A DNA stretch of 64,000 nt from Triticum aestivum. Taxonomy: Eukaryota; Streptophyta; Magnoliopsida; Poales; Poaceae. The first letter of the stretch is position 1; the number at the start of each line of letters is the position of its first letter. The DNA lies in NCBI RefSeq assembly GCF_018294505.1, contig NC_057798.1, positions 369,265,370 through 369,329,369 on the forward strand. The letters are read 5' to 3'. Below are positions 20,913-30,325 of this stretch, in pieces. Made by a program: the position numbers and the translations under genes. The notes below the pieces were generated by a model that did no database searches, was not told the DNA's origin, and was given only the letters and a program-made list of their open reading frames with translations.

Positions 20913-22590
20913 TGAAAGGATCAAGAAGAGGTGTCTAGAGGGGGGATGATTAGACACTTAGTGCCAAAAGTTGCAGTTTTAACTTCTTTAAGTTGTAGTG
21001 GAGATTTGGCACAAGTTTAACAATCACAATACATATCTAGCAAGCATGCAAAGAGTATATGAGCAGCGGAAAGTAAAGCATGCAACTTGAAAGAATGTAA
21101 AGTGATGGGATTGGAGTGTGAAAGCGCGATTGGAGACACGGATGTTTTTGTCGTGGTTCCGATAGGTGGTGCTATCGTACATCCACGTTGATGGAGACTT
21201 CAACCCACGAAGGGTAACGGTTGTGCGAGTCCACGGAGGGCTCCACCCACGAAGGGTCCACGAAGAAGCAACCTTGTCTATCCCACCATGGTCGTCGCCC
21301 ACGAAGGACTTGCCTCACTAGCGGTAGATCTTCATGAAGTAGGTGATCTCCTTGCCCTTACAAACTCCTTGGTTCAACTCCACAATCTTGTTGGAGTCTC
21401 CCAAGTGACACCTAGCCAATCTAGGAGACACCACTCTCCAAGAAGTAACACATGGTGTGTTGATGATGAACTCCTTGCTCTTGTGCTTCAAATGATAGTC
21501 TCCCCAACACTCAACTCTCTCTCACAGGATTTGGATTTGGTGGAAAGAAGATTTGAGTGGAAAGCAACTTGGGGAAGGCTAGAGATCAAGATTCATATCG
21601 TTGGAATGGAATATCTTGGCCTCAACACAAGTGTAGGTGGTTCTCTCTCAGAAAATGTATGCTAGAAGTGTAGGCACGTTCTGATGGCTCTCTCCACGAA
21701 TGAAGAGTGGGTGGAGGGGTATATATAGACTCCACACAAAATCTAACCGTTACACACAACTTACGAATCTCGGTGGGATCGAATTGATAAACTCGGTCTG
21801 ACCAATTCAGCAAATTTATTGACCGTTAGGATTTTCGGTGGGACCGACATGCAACTCGGTAGGACCGATATGGTTAGGGTTAGGGTATAACATAATCTCG
21901 GTGAGACCGATTACACAAACTCAGTGAGACAGATTTTGGTAATAAGCTAACCAGAGAGTTTGTCAGGCAAACTCGGTGAGACCGATTCGCTCATCTCCGT
22001 TGGACCGAAATGTTATGAAGAGGAACAGAGAGTTTGCATTGTAATCTCGGTAGTACCGATTACTCAAACTCGGTGAGACCGATCTATGTAATGGACATAC
22101 ACAGAGATATTACAACTCATCTCGGTGAGACCGAGACCCCTATCGGTGAGACCGATTTTCCTAGGGTTTGTGGCAGTGGCTATCACATCTGAACTCGGTG
22201 GCGCCGGATAGAAAGAATCGGTGGGGCCGAGTTGGACTTTTGCTTTAGGTCATATGTGGATGTGAGAAAGTAGTTGAGGGATTTGGAGCTTATCACTAAG
22301 CACATTGAGCAAGCAAGCCATTAAGCAACACCTCATCCCCTCTTCATAGTATTGGCTTTTCCTATAGACTCAATGTGATCTTGGATCACTAAAATAGAAA
22401 ATGTAGAGTCTTGAGCTTTGAGCTTGAGCCAATCCTTTTGTCCTTAGCATCTTGAAGGGGTTCCCCATCCTCTAGTCCATGCCACTTCATTGTTGAACTC
22501 ATCTGAAACATACTAGGTAAAAGTGTTAGTCCAACAAGAGATATGTTGACATTAATTACCAAAACCACCCAGGGAGCACTTATGCTTTCA
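20913..22590 (-). repeat. 3' LTR of the 9.3-kb copia
   Basis: The 1,678-bp LTR begins TGAAAGGATC and ends TATGCTTTCA on the plus strand. It holds an array of about 14 TCGGTGAGACCGA-type palindromes (21769-22232). A TATA-like gtatatatag lies near 21720. Confidence 0.88.
21769..22232. repeat. Array of about 14 TCGGT-NNN-ACCGA palindromes in the copia LTR
   Basis: Units such as actcggtgagaccgatt have 5-base inverted arms (TCGGT/ACCGA) and a 3-base centre, spaced irregularly over 460 bp. The arms are kept in most units. Four diverged units also occur in the element body at 23545-23640. A plain description is an array of imperfect CpG-containing palindromes private to this family. Confidence 0.8.
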
Positions 22591-24694
22591 GTCTCACCCT
22601 TTTTGGTAATTGGTGACAACATACATTAAAGCTTTAGATGAAGATATAGAAAATAGCAAGTAAAGCTTTGGAAAGACATGTAACATGCATAGGCTCCCCC
22701 TACATGTATGCAATCATGTGAATATGGACTATAGGAGCTTGTGAATGCATAAACATGACAGAGTAAGCAATGTGTTACATGTATCTTGGCTATATGCATC
22801 AGAGCAAAAGATGTGAATATGGGAAATGTACCTTCATGCTCATGAGTCCTTGCAAACAGTATGTACATTAGCAAGAATCCCTCATACACATGACTGTGAT
22901 GCATATACTTACCTTGTGGTCTTGAGTTGGCTTAGGATGGAATGAACCTACGTGAACAAGGTTGGATAACACAGATGCACCTACTAGCCAGAGCAAACAA
23001 AAAGAAACCACAAGAGTACCAAGATTGGGATGACATGTAGAGAGTGAGTACTGAGTACCACATTGAATATAGACATGTCCCCGAAGGTAAAGATGTGTAA
23101 CGAATTCAAGGATTTCCTTTCCTTAGGTGTCTTGCTTCCCCTGAATCTAGCATGGGATACTGGGAGAAGATAGGGAACAGAAAATCAGAGCTCAAAGAAA
23201 ATAAACAGAGCTAATGCAAACAAATATGAACATGTCTTTCCCCTCTTAAAGACATGTGACTTCTCTCCTCTTGAACATCAAGCATCTGGGGTCCTTGATG
23301 ATTACTCTTTCTCCCCTTGAATATTCTCTCCCCCTATAGATATGATTAAGCTTTGATGTGATCTCTCTCTCTCTCCCCTTTGACATCAATTTCCAAGAAG
23401 AGTTCTTATGGCTTTTTGTCACGATGGGTTTGGTCCTTGAGTCACAGAGCAAAGCAGCAAGTCGAATGTGATGCTGGTAGAGGACAAGAATCATTGAGTG
23501 GAGCTGGATTAAGAAGAATGCAGAAACAAGTGGCAAGATGTCTTTCCTGTAGTAAAATCGGTGACTCCGAGTTTTATGCTTCGATTGCACCGAATGGATT
23601 TGGTTAGACCGAAATCAATAGACCGGTGTGACCGAGTTCATCACAGAGAAAACACTTGTCACCTCAGCTCACTAGACAAGTAAGATCTCACAAGGATTTG
23701 CAAGGAATTAACTGAAAGATTTGCAATGAATTGGATGCAGGGAATGCAGAACAGAAAATAAAGGAAAAGAAATCTAGATGAAGTTTTTTTGACCTTTTTT
23801 GAAAGGGGAAACAAATATGCATGAGACAAATGCAAGAGCACAGAAAAGAACACAAGAAAACTTCATCTAGAATTGGTCGGCGACAAAGTCACCTATGTTA
23901 GAGTATATTGACTTAGGAGTCAAGTGAGATCACTTGATCATAGGTCATACTCATCGTTTAATCTCAAAATGGGGTTACCATTTTTTGTTTAAGCATCTTG
24001 ATGTATTCACATATTGTCGAGTTGCTTTGACTCATGACTTGGAGTAAAGCTTCTCTAAGATGGAATAACATACCTTGGGTGGTGGTCTTGATCGTGATCA
24101 TGTAGTTGAACTTATGTTGCTTGCTCAAGGTTGATGTAGCTCATCAAGAGTTGGGAGCACCAGTTGGAATTTGAGTTCATCTACCTACATGGGTTAGTTT
24201 TTTTTGCAAGGAAGAGCACTTGCGTATCCAAAATGACAATTATGATACTCAATAACAAGTTTGTCAAAGGATATGTTTGAATGGTTCCGTGCTTCCTTGT
24301 CTTCAACCACCATTGTGTAGAGACTTGGTGATGTGGAGATTGCTCAAGATGTGAGTGAGTTTCAATCTCATAGACTTAGATTCATCCAAGTACCTACACG
24401 GGTTAGATAACATGCAAGGTGCAAATATATCCAAGACATAAGATTATCATCATAAGAGAAATATCAAGGGTTAGTCATAGGCTCATGTCTTGCGTGTATC
24501 AAATGGAGTTCCTACTCCAAGTTTGAAGCATCAATGATGTTTAATTCACCTCTTAACCTGCAAAACACTTTCTCATCAAGTGGTTTAGTGAATATATCCG
24601 CTAATTGCTTTTTAGTGCGAACATGCTTAAGATTAATGTCCCCTTTGGCAACATGATCTCAAATGAAATGATGACGAACTTCAATATGCTTAGT
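22591..24694 (-). other. 3' noncoding region of the 9.3-kb copia
   Basis: About 2.1 kb lies between the end of RNase H and the 3' LTR. Beside the LTR the minus strand reads ccaaaaagggtgagac, the PPT. The remainder has only short frames, CT-rich tracts near 23360-23380 and four TCGGT...ACCGA units (23545-23640). Sireviruses often have a long region here, sometimes with an extra ORF. None is seen. The first bases above 24580 continue the decayed RNase H tail. Confidence 0.6.
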
Positions 24695-25497
24695 TCAGGA
24701 ATGTTGCACGGGATTGTGAGCAATCTTGATAGCACTTTCATTGTCACAAAGTAATGGAACATGTTTCACATATATCCCATAATCTTTAAGAGTTTGGGTC
24801 ATCCAAAGTAATTGAGCACAACATGAACCAGCGGCAATGTATTCCGCTTCGGCGGTGGATAAGGATACCAAGTTTTGTTTCTTGGAAGACCAAGATACAA
24901 GAGATCTACCAAGAAATTGACAAGTACCCAAAGTGGACTTTCTATCAACCTTGTCACCGGCATAGTCCGAGTCGGAGTAGCCAACAAGATCGAAAGAGGC
25001 CCTCTTTGGATACCAAATACCAAAGTTTGGTGTATGGATTAAGTATCTCACTATCCTTTTCACAGCCTTAAGATGACATTCTTTAGGAGCAGCTTGATAT
25101 CGTGCACACATGCACACACTTAGCATAATATCGGGACGTGAAGCACATAGATATAACAATGAACCAATCATAGAGCGATAAACCTTTTGATCAACCGGTT
25201 CACCATCTTTGGTCAAATCAAGATGTCCACTAGTAGGCATGGGTGTAGTCATACCTTTGCATTCTTGCATATTGAACTTCTTGAATAAGTCCTTGGTGTA
25301 CTTCGTTTGAGAGACAAAGGTACCTTCTTTAGTTTGCTTGATTTGCAAACCAAGAAAGAATTTGAGTTCACTCATCATAGACATCTCAAACTTCTTCGAC
25401 ATTAGCTTTCCAAACTTTTCACTAAAATGAGGTTTAGTTGATCCAAATATAATATCATCAACATAGATTTGGCATACAAATAGTTCTCCATTAACCC
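24695..25497 (-). pseudogene. Copia RT palm and RNase H fragment (9.3-kb element)
   Basis: The frame opens at the frameshift near 25500 and includes the catalytic box [10 protein letters not shown], then FFLGLQIKQ, YRSMIGSLLYLCASRPD, and RNase H motifs GYSDSDYAGD, STAEAEYIAAG and LLCDNESAIKIAHNP. It stops at 24695, short of the usual end; further homologous residues continue in the same region after the stop. These parts would copy RNA to cDNA and degrade the template. The catalytic residues I can see are intact, but the frame is severed from the rest of pol. Confidence 0.85.
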
Positions 25498-25499
25498 TT

Positions 25500-26042
25500 T
25501 TAGTAAAGAGTAGAATCTATTTTTCCAATTTCAAAGCCTTTTTCAATAAGGAACTTGGTCAAGCATTTATACCACGCTCTAGGAGCTTGTTTAAGACCAT
25601 AAAGAGCTTTATGAAGTTTGTAAAGATGATCAGGTTTCTTAGGATTAACAAAGCCGGGAGGTTGCTTAACATAAACTTCTTCCTCTATTTCACCATTTAG
25701 AAAAGCACTTTTAATGTCCATTTGGTATAAGGTGATATCATGGTGATTAGCATAGGCAAGTAAGATGCGAATGGACTCAAGTCTAGCAACGGGAGCATAA
25801 GTCTCACCATAGTCCATACCTTCGACTTGTGTGTAGCCTTGGGTGACGAGACGTGCTTTGTTGCGAACTACTTGTCCATCTTCATCTTGCTTGTTGCGAA
25901 ACACCCATTTGGTACCGATGATGTTGTGGTTGTTGTAGGGCTTCTCGACCAATGTCCACACTTGATTTATCTCAAAGTTGTGTAGCTCTTCATGCATAGC
26001 GTTTATACAATCCGGATCTTCCAATGCTTCTTCAACCTTCAT
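25500..26042 (-). pseudogene. Copia RT N-terminal fragment (9.3-kb element)
   Basis: About 180 codons, with [47 protein letters not shown] and [11 protein letters not shown], the fingers and early palm of copia RT. It ends at IDSTLY and a stop. The palm continues in another frame at 25497, so a 1-base deletion in a T run near 25507 is likely. A stop separates it from the integrase frame upstream. Confidence 0.85.
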
Positions 26043-26097
26043 AGGTTCAATGCTAGAGATGAATGAATAGTGTTCACAAAAGTTAGTTAAACGAGTT

Positions 26098-27393
26098 TTA
26101 GAGCGAGTATTCTTCCGGTTTGGATATCATTGTAGATTTGCTCGACGGGGGGTGGTCTTTAGGAATTCTTGCTCGAACTCGTGAAAGCTTTTGCTTGGGT
26201 CTTGGTTGAACATCTTCTTCATCTTCTTCTTCTTCTTCTTGGCCTTCTTCATTGTTGACGTTGTCGTTCTGTTGTCGTGGTGGAGAAGGAGGTTGTTGGC
26301 GTTCATCTTGGTGCACTTCCTTGTTTTCTTCATCTTGGTGTGTCCCACTTGTGGATGCTTCCGTATCAACTCTTGGTTCACCTTGTCGTGAGGTAGAAGC
26401 TTCCACTTGGACAGACGAGGTACTCTCCTTCACCTTCGTTGGACGAATCTTGCCAATAGACAAGTCTTGGATTGCTTCCAAGGGGTCTTTGTCTCCTACA
26501 TCAATTGGCAATTGCTCTACTTGTGAGCCGTTAGATTCATCAAACTTCACATCTACAGTTTCTTCAACCTTTCGGGTGAAACTGTTGTAGACACGGTATG
26601 TGTGAGAGTTTGAGACATAACCAAGTAGGAAACCTTCATGAGACTTAGGAGAAAATTTAGAATGACGATGCTTATCAAGAATGTAGCACTTTGAGCCGAA
26701 TACTCGAAAGTATCCAACTTGGGGTTTGTTACCAGTGAGGAGCTCATATGTCGTCTTGCCGAGTAGCTTGTGAAGATACAAGCGATTTGTTGCATGACAA
26801 GCTGTCTCAACCGCTTCCATCCAAAAGTGCTTCGGCGTCTTGTACTCATCAAGCATTGTTCCCTCCATTTTGATGAGTGTTCGGTTCTTCATCTCAACAA
26901 CTCCATTTTGTTGAGGTGTGTACGTAGCCGAGAACTCATGTGAAATACCTTCTTCGTTAAGAAAGGTATACACATTTGCGTTCTTGAACTCCGTTCCGTT
27001 GTCGCTGTGAACCTTCTTGATCTTCACTTCAAATTGATTTTGGGCCTTCCTAGCGAAGTTTTTGAAGATCTTTTGGACCTGCAATTTATCATCGAGAAAG
27101 AACACCGACGTAAATCTTGAAAAATCATCAACTATAACTAGACCAAAAGAATTTCCACCTAGACTTTTGTAGGTGTTGGGACCAAAAAGATCCATGTGAA
27201 GTAGCTCGAGTGGCCTCCTTGTGGTCATGATGTTCTTTACGGGATGCCTTCCTCCAACCTGTTTACCTGCCTGACAAGCGCTATAAAGTCTATCCTTATC
27301 AAATATGACATCGTTAACGCCAATGATATGATTTCCTTTAATAAGCTTGTCAATGCTTCGCATGCCAACATGACCTAATCGTCTATGCCACAA
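26098..27393 (-). pseudogene. Copia integrase fragment (9.3-kb element)
   Basis: 431 codons. The frame begins WHRRLGHVGM at the HHCC zinc domain, whose first Cys is changed to Tyr (YSACQAGKQ). The integrase core has HMDLFGPN, HSDNGTEFKN and PQQNGVVEMKNRT, so the DDE residues are present. A Glu-rich linker (QEEEEEDEED) leads toward RT. A TAG just upstream (W to stop at the GWLWH position) separates it from the preceding frame. Integrase joins cDNA to target DNA. This copy is inactive. Confidence 0.85.
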
Positions 27394-27702
27394 CTAACCT
27401 TTAGAAGATTTAGCAATAAAGCAAGTTCTAGGTTGAGCCTTTTTAGTGAAATCAACAATGTATAGATCACCTCTACGTACACTAGTAAAGAGCATTTTAT
27501 GATTATCTGTACGAAACACTTGGCAATCTACTTCAGTAAATAGGACATTGAAACCAAAATCAGCAAGTCTAGATACTGAAATTAAGTTGTAGCCAAGAGA
27601 TTCAACGAGCATGACATTTTGTATGGAGATATCTATCATGTGATATGGCCACCTTACCGAGGCCAACCACCTTACCCTTTGAGTTGTCACCGAAAGTGAC
27701 AT
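27394..27702 (-). pseudogene. Copia protease-integrase linker fragment (9.3-kb element)
   Basis: About 100 codons with MLVESLGYNLISVSRLADFG and RRGDLYIVDF, the region between protease and the integrase zinc domain in Sirevirus-type pol. It is shifted in frame from the upstream gag-protease and ends at the TAG before WHRRLGH. The same region is largely deleted in the 14.5-kb element. Confidence 0.75.
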
Positions 27703-27729
27703 ACTTTCAAGGACATTGTTTTCAGCAAG

Positions 27730-28452
27730 CTAACGAAACATATCTTTATCTCCGGTCATGTGATCGGTACATCCACTATCGAGAACCCATTCCTTTCCTC
27801 CTGCCATATATCCCCGAAGATTTGCCATAAGACCAAAGTGTCTTATTGCATCATCAAGATCAAAGTCACTGTCATCATCCTCGTCATAGTATCCATGTTC
27901 AACATCGTCATGTGGTGGATCAAATCCTAGAGAGGGTGATTCGTTAGAGTGAGTTTGACAATGATCTTCTTTATGAATTTTAATAGCTTCGGAAATAATA
28001 TCACTAATAATTCCAACATCTCCTTTGGCATGCATGAGGTTTGTGAGCTCGAATAGACAATCACCAAACATAGGATCATTGGAATTCATCTTACTCAAGG
28101 TAATAGACTTATGGAGAATTTCATCTAGATTTTTCAAGGAATAATTTGGAAAACGTTCCTCAAGAATTTTCCATATGGTGTAGTCACACTTAAGAGTAGG
28201 CAAACATCCAATCAAGTTTCTAGGCAAGCCTCTAGTGATAAGTTCAACGGTTCTAAGATTGCGAATCATGTCAATTGACTCATCAAGGGTAGGATGCATA
28301 GGATCAACATGAGGTGCACAAGGGCTAGCAATGTACTTGTTCAAATGATATTCATTGAAAATCACAAGCATCTCATTTTTCCACTCATGAAAGTACTCTC
28401 CATCAAGTATAGGCACTCTATGTCTAAGACTCCCAATAGTACACTCATCCAT
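27730..28452 (-). pseudogene. Copia gag-protease of the 9.3-kb element, lacking a zinc knuckle
   Basis: ATG at 28452 (MDECTIGSLRHRVP) is the likely start. The longer frame from 28554 would include PBS and LTR sequence. Gag residues (DGEYFHEWKNEM, LPRNLIGCLPTLK, FPNYSLKNLDEILHKSI) run for about 200 codons and then pass almost directly into the protease motif WVLDSGCTDHMTGD. The Cys-His zinc knuckle and basic region expected between them are absent, so an internal deletion has probably occurred. The frame ends after MFR and resumes shifted at 27702. Gag would form the particle but could not bind RNA normally. Confidence 0.78.
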
Positions 28453-28493
28453 CTTCCTCCAATGGTGTTTAAACCAAAGCAATGGAGACCAAA

Positions 28494-28505
28494 GCTCTGA
28501 TACCA
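28494..28505 (-). other. Primer-binding site of the 9.3-kb copia
   Basis: The minus strand reads tggtatcagagc, an exact initiator-Met tRNA PBS, two bases from the LTR start at 28508. Confidence 0.88.
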
Positions 28506-28507
28506 AT

Positions 28508-30189
28508 TGAAAGGATCGAGAAGAGGAGTCTAGAGGGAGGGGGTGATTAGACACTAAGTGCCAAAAGTTGCAGTTTTTAACTTCTTTAAGTTGTAGTGGA
28601 GTTTTGGCACAAGTTTAACAATCACAATACATATCTAGCAAGCATGCAAAGAGTATATGAGCAGCGGAAAGTAAAGCATGCAACTTGCAAGAATGTAAAG
28701 GGATGGGATTGGAGTGTGCAAGCGCGATTGGGGACACAGATGTTTTTGTCATGGTTCTGATAGGTGGTGCTATTGTACATCCACGTTGATGGAGACTTCA
28801 ACCCACGAAGGGTAACGGTTGCGCGAGTCCACGGAGGGCTCCACCCATGAAGGGTCCACGAAGAAGCAACCTTGTCTATTCCACCATGGTCGTCGCCCAC
28901 GAAGGACTTGCCTCACTAGCGGTAGATGTTCACGAAGTAGGCGATCTCCTTTCCCTTACAAACTCCTTGGTTCAACTCCACAATCTTGTTGGAGGCTCCC
29001 AAGTGACACCTAGCCAATCTAGGAGACACCAGTCTCCAAGAAGTAACAAATGGTGTATTGATGATGAACTCCTTGCTCTTGTGCTTCAAATGATAGTCTC
29101 CCCAACACTCAACTCTCTCTCACAGGATTTGGATTTGGTGGAAAGAAGATTTGAGTGGAAAGCCACTTGGGGAAGGCTAGAGATCAAGATTCATATGGTT
29201 GGAATGGAATATCTTGGCCTCAACTAAAATGTAGGTGGTTCTCTCTCAGAAAATGTATGCTGGAAGTGTAGGCACGTTCTGATGGCTCTCTCCACGAATG
29301 AAGAGTGGGTGGAGGGGTATATATTGCCTCCACACAAAATCTAACCGTTACACACAACTTACCAATCTCGGTGGGACCGAATTGATAAACTCGGTCGGAC
29401 CGATTCAGCAAATTTAGTGACCGTTAGGATTTTCGGTGGGACCGACATGCAACTCGGTAGGACCGATATGGTTATGGTTAGGGCATAACGTAATCTCGGT
29501 GAGACCGACTACACAAACTCGGTGAGACCGATTTTGGTAATAAGCTAACCAGAGAGTTGGTCAGGCAAACTCGGTGAGACCGATTCGCTCATCTCGATTG
29601 GACCGAAATGTTACGAAGAGGAACATAGAGTTTGCATTGTAATCTCGGTAGTACTGATTACTCAAACTCGGTGAGATCGATCTGGGTAATGGACATACAC
29701 AGAGAGATTACAATCCCATCTCGGTGAGACCGGGATCCCTATCGGTGAGACCGATTTGCCTAGGGTTTGTGGCAGTGGCTATCACATCTGAACTCGGTGG
29801 CGCCGGATAGAAAGAATCGGTGGGGCCAAGTTGGACTTTTGGTTTAGGTCATATGTCGATGTGAGAAAGTAGTTGAGGGCTTTGGAGCTTATCACTAAGC
29901 ACATTGAGCAAGCAAGCCATTAAGCAACACCTCATCCCCTCTTGGTAGTATTGGCTTTTCCTATAGACTCAATGTGATCTTGGATCACTAAAATAGAAAA
30001 TGTAGAGTCTTGAGCTTTGAGCTTGAGCCAATCCTTTTGTCCTTAGCATCTTTAAGGGGTTCCACATCCTCTAGTCCATGCCACTTCATTGTTGAATTCA
30101 TCTGAAACATACTAGGTAAAAGTGTTAGTCCAACAAGAGATATGTTGACATTAATTACCAAAACCACCGAGGGAGCACTTGTGCTTTAA
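28508..30189 (-). repeat. 5' LTR of the 9.3-kb copia
   Basis: The 1,682-bp LTR begins TGAAAGGATC. Its last bases are changed from CA to AA. It carries the same TCGGT...ACCGA palindrome array (29365-29830) as the partner LTR, with independent changes such as gagatcgat for gagaccgat. Confidence 0.85.
29365..29830. repeat. TCGGT-NNN-ACCGA palindrome array in the 5' LTR
   Basis: Counterpart of 21769-22232 with about 14 units. Neither unit number nor spacing has changed visibly since insertion, in contrast to the 18-bp gain in the gypsy array. Confidence 0.75.
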
Positions 30190-30232
30190 ATACATCTCCA
30201 ACATATCTATAATTTTTTATTGTTCCATGCTG

Positions 30233-30325
30233 CTCCCTCCATCCCAAAATAAGTGTCTTGAGCTTAGTACAAATTTGTACTAGAGCTAGTACAAAGTTGA
30301 GACACTTATTTTGGGACGAAGGGAG
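30233..30325. mobile_element. Stowaway (Tc1/Mariner) MITE
   Basis: The 93-bp element begins CTCCCTCCATCCCAAAATAA and ends with the inverted form ttattttgggacgaagggag. Its flanks are tg and ta, matching a TA target with one change. The whole element folds into a hairpin. It lies inside the plus-strand Sabrina/WHAM LTR and has no coding capacity. Confidence 0.9.

Larger units (their letters stand above)
20913..30189 (-). mobile_element. Sirevirus-like copia retrotransposon (9.3 kb), decayed
   Basis: Two LTRs (20913-22590 and 28508-30189) start TGAAAGGATC on the plus strand. The left ends GCTTTCA and the right GCTTTAA. TSD atacg (20908-20912) and ataca (30190-30194) differ by a CpG transition. 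PBS (28494-28505) and PPT beside 22590 show minus orientation. The body encodes gag, protease, integrase, RT and RNase H in copia order, broken by at least one nonsense codon and several frameshifts. The first 450 bp of the LTRs show about 19 mismatches (4%), so it is older than the BARE1 copy. The pol residues (CASRPDIMLSVCMCARYQA and others) are those of the Sirevirus lineage. Confidence 0.88.

Noticed and set aside
21868..21886. Telomere-like ggttagggttaggg
   Set aside because: Only two units, changed in the partner LTR; part of the copia LTR.
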